Part shown: positions 47,584 to 60,235 of the stretch, one piece after another
Layout: each line of letters opens with the position of its first letter
Numbering within the stretch: position 1 is the stretch's first letter
Origin: Spongilla lacustris
Lineage: Eukaryota; Porifera; Demospongiae; Spongillida; Spongillidae
Reading direction: 5' to 3'
Assembly: GCA_949361645.1 (NCBI GenBank)
Contig: OX442422.1
Location: 2,156,580-2,220,579 of the forward strand
Length of the DNA: 64,000 nucleotides
The notes under the pieces: model-generated
Told to the model about the DNA's origin: nothing
Seen by the model: the letters and a program-made list of their open reading frames with translations, nothing else
The model's database searches: none
Program-made: the position numbers and the translations under genes

Positions 47584-47815
47584 ATGAGCAGCTACTTCTT
47601 CTGGTTCTTTCCGTGTTTGGAAGATGCAAAACTCCTAATACTAAGGTTGTCGTGTATGGAATACACGCAAAATCGTATGCGCACGGATTTGATCATCAGC
47701 TGTGGAAGAAAGAACCAATAAGCGGGGATTCGTTCTATCTGGTGCCGAAACACGCCCCAGGCCTAAAACTTGCGATTGTGGTATGTGCTGATATGTATGA
47801 CGTTCATGCATGTAT
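47584..47815 (+). pseudogene. R-type lectin copy C (truncated, frameshifted)
   Basis: Exon 1 of the lectin with a 25-bp deletion right after the codons for MSSYFF, which shifts the frame. Exon 2 is missing because the duplication ends in the intron. It cannot encode the lectin. Confidence 0.88.
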
Positions 47816-49640
47816 CGGGACCTACGTTAGTAGGTCCTATGTAAGATTTGAAGTGTCATGATTACGATTAGCAAAACACCAGATTCCATTATTGCCGATG
47901 CGCCGTAAAATCAGTTGGAATTTAGTGAGCGTATTTGGATACAGCCGTCGAATATCTACAGTGTAGTAAAACTGCCGACGTTTAGAAAGCTCGGACAACA
48001 GAGATAACGCTCACTCGTTCCCACTCTCGAACCTAAAAAAAAGTTTCTCCTAATTCTTCCGGATCTGATAGGATAAGATTCTCTCGGATAAGAGGTTTAT
48101 TGGGCTGTATCTCTGTCACGATTGAAGCGTAATGTTAGTCGTTATGCGGAAGCACTAGAACCACTAAGTTACAAACTTACTGCCGAGTTGGATTTGTTTT
48201 ATTATTTTCGTAAGGGGAGTTATGCTTGACACAAATTCGATCTTTAGCAGCTTAGTTTTGTTAGCAATAGCCCACAACTGATTTTTATCGGCCCTTGGAG
48301 GCCATAAAGTGACGATCCAGAATAAACTTGTGGTTTAATCATAGATTGACTGAAACGGGCCGGGAGTGACTTAAGTCAGTGACTTAAGTCACTACCCTGG
48401 GATACGGTGAAATGAGATTTATACCCAGCTATTCAAACAAATTCTTTACATGTGGTTGATTGTTAATACAGATAACAGCAGGTTCACATAAATGAATTTC
48501 ATTTAGGCTACACATGATCACTTCGTATGTACAAAGGCATGGTAAATCACTGATTATATATATATATATGTGCTTTACTATACAGGCACTTCCTTGCTTA
48601 GACTTTAGTCCACATAAGGCAAAAATGTTGTCATTTTCCATTTCAGAGCACACAGTACAATAGTTCTTGCACAGGCTTTTGCATACAACACTGCAAGCTC
48701 TACTAGCATTGGTAGCTACACAAGTAGCAGAGTTTTTGTCATACAATGGATGCAGGCACAATGGGGCAATGTTGTGTGGAAATGTTGCATGTTAATCCTG
48801 TTGCTGAGCGTGCATGAGTATAGGTTTACGTTTATTGGTACTTGCATGTATATAAGTAAAGCTACAGCAACTGCTTCTGTGCCCGGGTGAAACCATTGAA
48901 CAGAGAGTACGCGTCGTCCAAAATATGATACCTATTTGCAGCTCTCATGATCAAACCAATAAGTATTCAGTGGCCTTAGGGCATCCTACAGGCAATCGGT
49001 ATTGAAATCACATCTAGCAGCATGCATTTGTAATGGAAAGACACATGGCCAGCAATTGAGGACATGAATAATAAGTTACTATAGGATGATGATATTAAAA
49101 TTCTGACTTCACCAATATATTTTTCTGATTTTTCTATGATTTATCATACTTTCAAATTGGCTAATTATTAATTAAAATTAATTAACTTTATTTACAACAA
49201 CACGTTATTTTATGAACGCCGCATAGTAGGTAGCTTATAAAAAGACTAGTCCTGTATTTTTGGGTGCTAAAACTCTCGTTTTGTAGCTCAAAAACCTAAA
49301 TACAACATACGCATGCGCAAAATTAATTGACTGCGTTACTCGTTCCCAGACTCTTATAGCTCACGCGACGCAGGTTCAAAATTATGATCCCTCCCTCGAG
49401 CTAGATCGCTACTAAACATTTAGAACCTTCCGTAAGTTGTGAAGTGAATGTGTGTTGCTTGGCTTGCAAGGATGCAATTTGTCGTGTTGGTGTGGCTTAC
49501 ATTGCGCAATTGCGGAGTATAAAAATGGTCTTGTAGGTGTTCTAGTTAGGCATAGCCCGACCTTCGCGTTTAGCGGAAACGTTCCAGGTACCACGTTCCG
49601 CCAAAATGCGAAGGTCGCGCAAGCCCAACTAGCTTTTGCA
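47816..49640. other. No gene supported
   Basis: Mixed unique sequence. A 110-codon minus-strand ORF at 48429-48761 is cysteine-rich (pattern C..C..C...C....C..C) but has no recognisable family, signal peptide or splice context. Near 49565-49620 a short inverted repeat (cgaccttcgcgttt / aaaatgcgaaggtcg) is present. Confidence 0.4.
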
Positions 49641-49644
49641 AGAA

Positions 49645-51275
49645 GGTTTTAAGCAACTTAACCATAAAAAGGGCCCTGTGCGTGTGTGCTCTTTGTATTA
49701 AGAGTGTGAAGGGTTAATCAACTTAACGGCAAAAATAGCCCTGTGGGTGTGGTCTTTGTAAGAGTTCGAAGGGTTAATCAACCTAGCGGCAAAGAGTCCT
49801 GTGGGTGTGGTCTTTGTAAGAGTGTCAGGGGTTAAGGCACAAAGCCGAAAGAAGCAGCCTTGTGGGTGTGTTAAGAGTGTCAGGGGTTAAAGTACATAGC
49901 CGAGAGAAGCAGCCCAGTGGTTGTGTTAAGAGTGTCAGGGGTTAAATGACATAGCCGAGAGAAACAGCCTGTGTGTGTGTTAATAGTGTCGGGGGTTAAA
50001 CGACATAGCCGAGAGAAACAGCCCAGTGAGTGTGTTAAGAGTGTCAAGGGTTAAAGTACATAGCCTCCTTCCCTCTTTCCCTCCCCCTCCTTCCCTCCCC
50101 CTCCCTACCCCTCCTTCCCTCCTACCTCTCTCCCTCCCTCCTACCTCCCTCCTCCTCCTTTCCTCCTCCCTCTCTCCCTCCCTCCCTCCCCCTCCTTCCC
50201 TCCTCCTTCTCTCCCTCCCCCTCCCTCACACTCCATCTGTGTGTGTGTGTGTGCTCTTTGTATTAAGAGTGTGAAGGGTTAATCAACTTAACGGCAAAAA
50301 TAGCCCTGTGGGTGTGGTCTTTGTAAGAGTTCGAAGGGTTAATCAACCTAGCGGCAAAAAGAGTCCTGTGGGTGTGGTCTTTGTAAGAGTGTCAGGGGTT
50401 AAGGCACATAGCCGAAAGAAACAGCCTTGTGGGTGTGTTAAGAGTGTCAGGGGTTAAAGTACATAGCCGAGAGAAGCAGCCCAGTGGTTGTGTTAAGAGT
50501 GTCAGGGGTTAAATGACATAGCCGAGGGAAACAGCCTGTGTGTGTGTTAATAGTGTCGGGGGTTAAACGACATAGCCGAGAGAAACAGCCTGTGTGTGTG
50601 TTAATAGTGTCGGGGGTTAAACGACATAGCCGAGAGAAACAGCCTAGTGAGTGTGTTAAGAGTGTCAAGGGTTAAAGTACATAGCCTCCTCCCTCTCTCC
50701 CTCCCTCATCCCGCTCTCCCTCCCCCTCCTTCCCTCATCCCTCTTTCCCTCCCCCTCCTTCCCTCCCCCTCCCCCTCCCCCTCCTTCTCTCCCCCTCCTT
50801 CCCTCTTTCCATCCCCCTCCTTCCCTCCCCCTCCCCCTCCTTCCCTCCCCCTCCCCCTCCTTCCCTCCCCCTCCCCCTCCTTCCCTCCCCCTCCTTCCCT
50901 CTTTCCCTCCCCCTCCTTCCCTCCTTCCCTCCCCCTCCTTCCCTCCCCTCCTTCCCTCCCCCTCCTTCCCTCCCCCTCCCTACCCCTCCTTCCCTCCTAC
51001 CTCTCTCCCTCCTTCCCTCCTCCCTCTCTCCCTCCCTCCCTCCCTCCCACCCTCCCCCTCCTTTCCTCCTCCCTCCCTCCCTCCCTCCTCCCTCCTCCTT
51101 CTCTTCCTCCCTCTCCCTCACACTCCATCTGTGTGTGTGTGTGTGCTCTTTGTATTAAGAGTGTGAAGGGTTAATCAACTTAACGGCAAAAATAGCCCTG
51201 TGGGTGTGGTCTTTGTAAGAGTTCGAAGGGTTAATCAACCTAGCGGCAAAAAGAGTCCTGTGGGTGTGGTCTTTG
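49645..51275. repeat. Higher-order array: ggttaa units plus CT-rich blocks
   Basis: Units of about 60 bp built on gttaagagtgtcaggggtta and catagccgagagaaacagcc are followed by a CT-rich block (ctccctcccctccttccctc type). The whole set then repeats, with starts near 49685, 50252 and 51145 marked by tgtattaagagtgtgaaggg. The CT blocks differ in length (about 160 and 440 bp), so they expand independently. Confidence 0.9.
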
Positions 51276-51298
51276 TAACTAAACATTTCTATCATCTA

Positions 51299-52842
51299 CA
51301 GTGGAAACCATCACACTTGCTCCTATAATTTTTTTGTACTGTTATTTTGTTCACTTGAATATATTTCAATAACAATGAGCTCAAATGGAAATCTGACAAC
51401 GCAGGTACATGTATAGTGTATAACTATTTTTCAATATATACTGAAAGTTAAAAAGCATCACGTGACTATTTACTTTTGTTATTAACACTTGTTGTGACCC
51501 CAGTACAAAAGAAATTGTAAGCATAATTCCTCCTCCTGTAGGCAATAGATCTTAACCATATTTGCAACATATCTAAAGAACAAGCATTAGCAACCTTTGG
51601 CCGCGTCGGTTTTTAAGTCCGGTAAATAGTTACGGTATTATCGAGCTAGATATGCGTTTTTAGCTCGTAAAAGCTTAGCGATGCTATTTCGTAGTACGCT
51701 CTCACTGGACTGCTATATTTCGTTTCCGAGTCGTCACATGTGAGGTCTATCGTGAAATCGTACTTGGGAGGCAATAGACCCTTCTTTGCCGTTAAAAAAG
51801 TACCATCAGAGCTGAGTACCTGAAAACATCCGCCATATCGCGATGAATTGCATTTGAAACGTCATTATTGCGTCATTGTGTATCATGAATATATTTATAA
51901 TGTGACGTATCGGCAGAGATGATACGAAATCTGAAGCATCAAATTGGGCAGGTTACAAGAAACGTCAAAGAGCAAGAGGCAACTTTAAAGCTGGAAGCGA
52001 AGCGAACCCAATTAGCTATTTTGAAGCTGCCATCAAGGATTGGAAGCTTTGGGTGATAGAACGCTACCCTTGCGAATGTCTTGATGGCCCATAAAGCTTC
52101 CCAATTTGATGCTACTGATTTAATAGACGTTCGCCGTGAGTGGCTGCAAGATGCAGCATCGTTAGGTTAAGAACCGTTTTCACAATCCTCATTGAGTCAA
52201 TGACAGCACTTGCATCCATTCGTATTATCTCTGCCGATATGTCACATTATAAATATATTCATGATACAAAATGACGCAATAATGACGTTTCAAATGCAAT
52301 TCATCGCGATATGGCGGATGTTTTCAGGTACTCAGCTCTGATGGTACTTTTTTAACGGCAAAGAAGGGTCTATTGCCTCCCAAGTACGATTTCGCGATAG
52401 ACCTAACATGTGACGACTCGGAAACGAAATATAGCAGTCCAGTGAGAGCGTACTACGAAATAGCATCGCTAAGCTTTTACGAGCTAAAAACGCATATCTA
52501 GCTCGATAATACCGTAACTATTTACCGGACTTAAAAACCGACGCGGCCAAAGGTTGCTAATGCTTGTTCTTTAGATGTATTGCAAATATGGTTAAGATCT
52601 ATTGCCTACAGGAGGAGGAATTATGCTTACAATTTCTTTTGTACTGGGGTCACAACAAGTGTTAATAACAAAAGTAAATAGTCACGTGATGCTTTTTAGC
52701 TTTCAGTATATATTGAAAAATAGTTATACACTATACCTGCGTTGTCAGATTTCCATTTGAGCTCATTGTTATTGAAATATATTCAAGTGAACAAAATAAC
52801 AGTACAAAAAAATTATAGGAGCAAGTGTGATGGTTTCCACTG
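51299..52842. mobile_element. Long-arm palindromic DNA element flanked by TA (Tc1/mariner-like ends)
   Basis: Total 1,544 bp. Arms of about 625 bp (51299-51928 and 52219-52842) are nearly perfect complements, starting cagtggaaaccatcacactt, and enclose about 290 bp. TA dinucleotides flank both ends (51297-51298 and 52843-52844). CAGT termini with TA duplication are characteristic of Tc1/mariner-type insertion. The spacer has a short open stretch (GYKKRQRARGNFKAGSEANP) but no transposase, so it is non-autonomous. Confidence 0.88.
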
Positions 52843-52844
52843 TA

Positions 52845-53100
52845 ACTCAAACAATAGACAGTGAAGTGTTTCCCCTACTCTGGGACATGATTGGGACAGT
52901 ATGTAATGTTTAGCAGTACATATGGAGGGGGGGGGGGGTTAGTGACTTTTGAGTAACTAAAAATGTCTATCACCTGACTCAAACAATAGACTCTGGGACA
53001 TGATTGGGACAGTACATGTATGTAATGTTTAGGTAGCATAGCAGTATGCATGGGTCATATGTTTGGGGAGGGGGGGGGGGGGGGTGGTAAGTGACTTTTG
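52845..53100. repeat. Tandem duplication (~130 bp) with G-runs
   Basis: The block actcaaacaatagac, then tctgggacatgattgggaca, then tgtaatgttta and a poly-G run occurs twice. The first copy's left neighbour has been split by the palindromic element; the second copy retains the unoccupied arrangement near 52955-52990. Confidence 0.8.
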
Positions 53101-53194
53101 TAAATTGGGTGCCTGAAACGTTACAGTTAATATGGGACTAAATATAAACGTTCAGTTGTTTTGCTATACAAAATAATCTCTATAGTGGTATCAT

Positions 53195-54150
53195 ATATAT
53201 CCCTCATCCCTCTTTCCCTCCCCCTCCTTCCCTCCCCAACCTTCCCTCCCCCTCCTTCCCTCCCCCTCCTTCCCTCCCCCTCCTTCCCTCCCCCTCCCTC
53301 CCTCCCCCTCCTTCCCTCCCCCTCCTTCCCTCTTTCCCTCCCCCTCCTTCCCTCCCCCTCCTTCCCTCCCCCTCCTTCCCTCTTTCCCTCCCCCTCCTTC
53401 CCTCCCCCTCCCTACCCCTCCTTCCCTCCTACCTCTCTCCCTCCTTCCCTCCTACCTCTCTCCCTCCTCCCTCCCTCCCTCTCCCTCCTTCCCTCATCCC
53501 TCTTTCCCTCCCCCTCCTCCTCCCCTCCTCCCTCCCTCCCTCCCTCCTACCTCCTCCTCCTTCCCTCCTCCCTCCCTCTCCCTCACACTCCATCTGTGTG
53601 TGTGTGTGTTTGTGATGCTACCATTAAATATACATATTGTGGATATGCTTAGATATGTGTTAATATTGTTTGGATCTTCCTTCACCCCCCCTCTCTCCCT
53701 CCCTCCTCCCTCCGTCCCCCTCCTTCCCTCCTCCCTCTTTCACTCCTCCCTCCCTCCCTCCCTCCCCCTCTTTCCCTCCTCCCTCTCTCCCTCACACTCC
53801 ATCTGTCTGTGTGTGTGTGTTTGTGATGCTACCATAAATATACATATTGTGGATATGCTTAGATGTGTGTTAATATTGTTTGGATCTTCCTTCACCCCCC
53901 CCTCGCTCCCTCCCTCCCTCCCTCCTCCCTCTCTCCCTCCCTCCCTCCTCCCTCTCTCCCTCCCTCCCTCCCTCCCTCCTTCCCTCCTCCCTCTCTCCCT
54001 CCCTCCCCCTCCTTCCCTCATCCCTCCTTCCCTCCCCCTCTCTCCTTCCCTCCCCCTCTCTCCTTCCCTCCCCCTCTCTCCCTCCCTCCTCCCTCGCTCC
54101 CTCCCTCCCCCTCCTTCCCTCCCCCTCTCTCCCTCCCTCCCTCCTACCTG
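53195..54150. repeat. CT-rich arrays with interspersed 100-bp unique units
   Basis: Long ctccctcccc/ttccctcccc arrays are separated by two copies of a block of about 110 bp (atctgtgtgtgtgtgtttgt, then gatgctaccat, then tggatatgcttagat, ending in tggatcttccttcacccccc). This is a second higher-order array of the type at 49.6-51.3 kb. All long ORFs here are Ser/Pro/Leu artefacts. Confidence 0.9.
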
Positions 54151-54154
54151 GAGG

Positions 54155-54290
54155 AGAGCAGGTTAAGAGTGTCAGGGGTTAACCAAAAGGAACAGCCTGT
54201 GTGTGTATTAAAAGTGTCAGGGGTTAAACGACATAGCCAAGAGAAACAGCCCAGTGGGTGTGTTAAGGGTGAGTGTCAGGGGTTAATAAC
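54155..54290. repeat. Residual ggttaa units
   Basis: Three units related to the 49.6-kb array (gtgtcaggggttaa with aacagcc) close the repeat region. Confidence 0.8.
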
Positions 54291-54539
54291 AGTGGCTTTA
54301 TACCATATATGGCAGTGACATGTCAGGTCAACATCTAAAGAAGCCTTACAAATTATCTCCCCATAACCCAACACAGGTGTTAGGGACTAGGTCATGTGTG
54401 GTGTTATGTGATGCATCCTGCCTATTCATTCACATGCACTTTACAGGGTTAACTGACCTTATGGTATAGTGTTATCATGAACTGCAATGTGGTGCATGGT
54501 GGTCAGTGAATGTTTCGGTTTGAATTTATTCCATGTGTG

Positions 54540-56030
54540 TGGTTGTACGTTGGGAGTGTTCAGGGTTAATGAAAATAATGTTCTTAGGACTTCGACAGCT
54601 TTTAACTTGATAGCTACATGTACTTGTGTGGCCCCCTTTAATCCATCAGTCCACACACACACTTGTCAACATGCACATGCACTCACACACACACTTATGC
54701 ACACACATTGAGCTTGTATCTTAACACTTGGCACACTAACTGTTATTTCCCACATTGTTAACTGACCTTACAGCTATAATGTAGCCTGGGATTTGTGGCC
54801 AATGACTTAGAGAGATTAACTTACTGTAGCCAGGACATATAGCAAGTGAGGGAATGGGAATTGAGTGATGGACCTGTTAATATCATATTCATATTGTGCA
54901 CCTACATGTATGTACTTATGTTTTACAGCTGCTACATTGCTTTTATCTGATTCAGGATGCATGTATGGTTCTTCTCCCTGCCACCCCTCCTGCACACACT
55001 GTCTCCCTTTCACACACACACACCACCCTTCTTCCCTACACACCAACTTCCTTTCCTTCCCCTCCTTCCCCCCACACTTGAGGGAAGGGATTTCCTATTG
55101 TTCACTAGCTTATGTACACATGTGGTTGTGTACATGTACATGTATGTGTGTTGCAGCTGTAGCTTTATCTGATACAAGGAACTATTTTGCTACATATAGC
55201 ATAAGCCTGCTGTAATGGCCTGCTTGAGCTACATGTAACCATGTCAGCAGATAGGGTACCATGCCAATACATGTGTGTCCTCCATAATAACGAACTCCTT
55301 CCATGGTCATACTGAACGGTCTATGCGAATGGCCTTAAATTGAGAATGTAAAATAATGTTCTAAGGTAACCTTGTACATTTAGTTACATGTAGGTCTTCC
55401 ACTGAGACAGCATGTATGGTTTAACGTTACAGCTACATGTAGTTGTGGGGTCTGTACCGTCAGTTAACCCCATTTATGGACCATCCGTCCACACACGCTT
55501 GCACACACACTTATGCACACGCACACACGTACACTTATGCACATGCACATGTGCGCACACACATTGAGCTGGTACATATATCTTAACACTTGGCACACTA
55601 ACTATTATTTCCCACATTGTTAACTGACCTTACAGCTACATGTATAATGTAGCCTGGGATTTTGGTCAAAAATTAACTGACTGTACATGTAGCTAGGATG
55701 GACCTGGTGTTATGTTAATATCATATTCATATTGTGTACCTACGTATACATGTGGTTATTTATTAGATTTACAGCTGCCCTTGCGTGTACTATGTACATT
55801 GCTTTTATCTGATTCAAAATATGGTTCTTCTCCCTGCCACCCCTTCTGCACACACTGTCCACACACACCACCCTTCTTCCCTCCACACACCAACCTTCCT
55901 TTCCTCCCCCCCCCCCCCCCCCCCAAATGTGAGGAAGGGCTTTCCTATTGTTTACTTATGTATTCATATGGTTGTGTATGTGTGTTGCAGCTGTACCTTA
56001 TCTGATGTAAGATGCAGAGTTCTTATTTGG
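54540..56030. repeat. Tandem duplication with ~840-bp period
   Basis: 54540-55180 and about 55350-56030 share an ordered series of blocks: aaaataatgttct, cacacacttatgcacac, cttggcacactaact, cattgttaactgaccttaca, tggttcttctccctgccacc, tttcctattgtt and gtgtgttgcagctgta. The copies have diverged and differ in poly-C length. No ORF is conserved between them. Confidence 0.85.
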
Positions 56031-56038
56031 CTACATAT

Positions 56039-57700
56039 ACCGGGTGTCCACGAAAGAACGCAATGCTTTTGAACGGGAATAACTTTTGATAGGAGTATGA
56101 AAAAAATCTAATATTTAGAAACTAACAACTTGAGGTTAGGCAAATGTGTTTACATCATTTTATTTACAAGTTATTAACGATGCTTAATTTACTTTAATAA
56201 ACACAACAAATTAACAACTTTAAAAGTGAAACCATGTTCAGACACACGTTTCGAAGCCAAAAGCAAAATGATCATATTTTTATCACCTTTTAAACTGAAA
56301 GTAAGAGGCAACAACTATTTCACCACGGTTACGCATGCGCACTTGTTACACTTCATTACATACGCAGGTCCCGTTCCGAGACTAGTGACGCAACCATTAA
56401 CGGACCATATTAGCTCCACCCCCTTCAACTTGCACATTATCACGTGCCACTGAGCCCCACCTCCTCAAATTGCTTAATTTTTAATTGTTTTTTTTAAATT
56501 TAGTCTTATAAAGATCTAAGCTATCCTTGTGAAATCATAGATACTACCGTACCTGCGGCTGCCGTATTACTACCTCTTCGTAAAAGAAAACATACACCCG
56601 CCGTAGGTCATTCATACGGGCGGTGCGCACCAATTAGCGTTCTTGCTACGTGTTGTGGACGAGATCGAGATTGTCATTCGCCTTACGTTATACAAAACCA
56701 CACTGGAGAATGTCTTCGATGCAAATGGTTGGTGAGTTAAAGGCACGAACGACTGGGTGCCTATTGGCATACAATGTACGCACGGCCTACGGGTACACGC
56801 ACACATTGGTGCAGTCCATGCATCAAGCAAACTATACATCCTTTCAGCTAGCTCTAACTGGTATATGCCCGTAACACTAGAGAAGCCGCGTGTATACTGC
56901 CTACAGCACCTACTAATATTGAAGCCTAAGGCTTAATTCTTAGTGTGCTGTTTAGTTACCGATGTGTGTGTGTGAAAAAAAGTGCCGAACTGTTTGAGCA
57001 TTCTTTTCAACAGTATTCAATGTCATAGGAACTGTAGATATGGCTCTCAACTGGTGTGTATGTGTATTTGTGAGTCATGGTGACTTCTGTTCAAATCTGT
57101 GATGTGTGCTAAGACCAAGTCTAATCAGTTTTAAAACCAACGTTGTTCATTAAGAAAGAGAGTGAGCAGTTTCACCTACATCAGGACTACTCTTTAGCAC
57201 TTACAACTGGGCATGACTTGTAAACTAATTCTCAGATCTAAATGTAATGTTGAGATGATCTTCAAGTGTCAGTGAATTCTGACTTGGTTGTTTCATGCAA
57301 ATTTATACTGTTTGTAAAAAAAATATTTGGTGTTGTAGGTGGGTGGTTGAGTAGCTTTGATAAACATTCACATACTTCCTGTTAGAGCCTAAGTATTTTA
57401 ATACAATTCATTTGCGTGTTTCCAAAGTATTATTCTCATGCAATGGAAGCAATCTGCTTAGATGCCTGTTTGTCACTAAAGAGCATGTCACTTTGTCATG
57501 GAAGGATGAGCCAATAACTTCACTCACAAAATATAGCTGTTAAAAACCCATGTTCGGTACTTTTGTTACTCTCTACTGTGTGGTTGTCCAATCCAAAATA
57601 CTCACCCAGTAAGGTTACCCTACCCATCACCTAAATACTGATGCAACACTGGAAAATACCTAGTAACCTGATTAAACCTTCAGGCTACCAAATATGTTTT
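56039..57700. other. No gene supported; possible transposon end at 56039
   Basis: The stretch begins ccgggtgtccacgaaagaac, resembling the gggtgtcc ends of some animal DDE transposons. No complementary end was found in the window. The rest is AT-rich, with short ORFs only. Confidence 0.35.
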
Positions 57701-57714
57701 ACCCATCACATTCT

Positions 57715-59442
57715 TGCAGCAACAGGGCAATACATTTTAAATTCACACCAGCTAGTAACCTCTCTTCCAGCAGTTGTTTGAACAAATACAATATTTATCC
57801 TCCAGGGATACTCAAGGCTTTTGAACCAACACACACATATCACATACCAACAACGTAAATATGTCATTGATCCTAATCCCATTTCTGACACTCTTACTAG
57901 TGCCTTAAAAGAACAAACCCACTTCATACATGCATGCATGCAGCTATGCAAATTCACATGCCATATTTCTCAAAACACCTATCATATTGTCACACCCCAC
58001 CCTGTTATCAAATAATTTCTGAATAACCATAACATTACATCCTAACACACATATACACACGCACACAAACACACACATGCAAACTAAAACACACACAAAT
58101 ACACAACATACAAAAACACACAAGCACCCTCACATCACACACAACACACACAAATGCACACACATAGACATACACACATAAACACAAACAAAAACACACA
58201 CACATACACACACACAAATAATGGATATTCCAAAAACTCAAGGCTTTCGAACCAACACACACATCACATACCAACAACCTAAATGTAATACTTTGCAATA
58301 GTCTGTTATAATCGCATTACTGACTTAAACGAACCCACTTGATAAATGCATGTGTGCATGCATGCAGATACGCATATTCACATGCCATATTAATCATCTC
58401 AAAACATGTACCATATTGTCACACCCCACCCAGAGATCTTAATTATTAAAAATAATTACTGAATAACCATAATATTACATCCTTACACACACATGCACAC
58501 GCACAAACACAAAAACACAAACACATAAAAAATACACAAACACACACACACAAACAATGGATACTCCAAAAACTCAAGGCTTTCGAACACATACCAACAA
58601 CCTAAATGTAATACTTTGCCATAGTTTGAATGTAATTGATTATAATCCCATTCCTGACTTTAACGTACACTCTGATGCAGTGTCTGATGCATTGTCTTAA
58701 GAACAAACCACTTGATACATGCATGCATGCAGCTACGCGATAGCTTATCATCTCTACCACATTGTCACACCCCGTGCAGAAATAAATAAAAATTATTCTG
58801 AATAACCTTAAAACATTACATCCTAATACACACACATACACACACATACAAACACACAAACACACAAACACACACACAAACAATGGATACTCCAAAAACT
58901 CAACACACATCACATACCAACAACTTAAATGTAATACTTTGCCATAGTTTGAATGTAATTGATTTAACACCATTCCTGGTACACTCTTACTAGTGTCTGA
59001 TGCAGTGTCTTAAAAGAACAAACTCACTTGTTACATGCATGCATGCAGCTACGTGATAGCTTATCATCTCTACCACATTGTCACACCCCATGCAGAAATA
59101 AATAAGTTATTTTGAATAACCTTAAAACATTACATCCTTACACACACATACACACACATACAAACACATACACAAAAAACACACACACACACAAACAATG
59201 GATACTCCAAAAACTCAAGGCTTTCGAACCAACACACATGTAATTGATTTAACCCCACTCCTGACTTTAACGTAAACTCTTACTAGTGTCTGATGCAGTG
59301 TCTTAAAAGAACAAACCCACTTGATACATACATGCATGCATGCAGCTACGCTATAGCTAATGACATTGTCACACCCATGCAGAAATAAATAAAAATTATT
59401 CTGAATAACCTTAAAACATTACATCCTTACACACACATACAA

Positions 59443-59473
<31 letters not shown>

Positions 59474-60133
59474 AACAATGGATACTCCAAAAACTCAAGG
59501 CTTTCGAACACATACCAACAACCTAAATGTAATACTTTGCCATAGTTTGAATGTAATTGATTATAATCCCATTCCTGACTTTAACGTACACTCTGATGCA
59601 GTGTCTGATGCAGTGTCTTAAGAACAAACCACTTGATACATGCATGCATGCAGCTACGCGATAGCTTATCATCTCTACCACATTGTCACACCCCGTGCAG
59701 AAATAAATAAAAATTATTCTGAATAACCTTAAAACATTACATCCTAATACACACACATACACACACATACAAACACACACACACACACAAACACACAAAC
59801 ACACACACAAACAATGGATACTCCAAAAACTCAACACACATCACATACCAACAACTTAAATGTAATACTTTGCCATAGTTTGAATGTAATTGATTTAACC
59901 CCATTCCTGGTACACTCTTACTAGTGTCTGATGCAGTGTCTTAAAAGAACAAACTCACTTGTTACATGCATGCATGCAGCTACGCGATAGCTTATCATCT
60001 CTACCACATTGTCACACCCCATGCAGAAATAAATAAAAATTATTCTGAATAACCTTAAAACATTACATCCTTACACACACATACACCACATACAAACACA
60101 CACACAAACACACACATACAAACACACACACAA

Positions 60134-60164
<31 letters not shown>

Positions 60165-60235
60165 AACACACACACACTCACACACACACACAAACACCAC
60201 ACACAAAAACACACACAAATTCAAAGTTGCTGTAT
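57715..60235. repeat. Satellite of ~330-bp units with internal (AC)n
   Basis: About seven units. Each contains aatggatactccaaaaactc, then cataccaacaacctaaatgt, then gtgtctgatgcagtgtctta, then tgcatgcatgcagctacg, then cacattgtcacacccc, then aataaccttaaaacattaca, and finally a variable acacacaaacac tract. Two stretches, 58557-58960 and 59478-59880, are almost identical, a 921-bp higher-order period of about three units. Confidence 0.92.

Larger units (their letters stand above)
46320..47815. repeat. Inverted second copy of the lectin-palindrome core
   Basis: This segment is the reverse complement of the core of the 37.6-40.5 kb structure. Its array axis near 46,862 carries the same junction (tcactccttatagtggtctg). 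Its left side matches the complement of 39003-39345, and its right side matches the complement of 38080-39000. Homology stops at 47815, inside the lectin intron, and the left side has lost the second lectin copy. It is a segmental duplication in inverted orientation about 6 kb away. Confidence 0.88.

Noticed and set aside
48429..48761. Cysteine-rich 110-residue minus-strand ORF as a secreted peptide gene
   Set aside because: The start shows no signal peptide, a TA-repeat-encoded IYIYI stretch interrupts it, and there is no splice or promoter context.
50647..51174. Ser/Pro/Leu-rich ORFs over the CT arrays (also 53161-54318)
   Set aside because: Low-complexity CT repeats; frames are open by composition only.
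56226..56950. Short ORFs on both strands as a transposon gene behind the gggtgtcc end
   Set aside because: None carries a recognisable transposase motif, and no matching second terminus is in the window.
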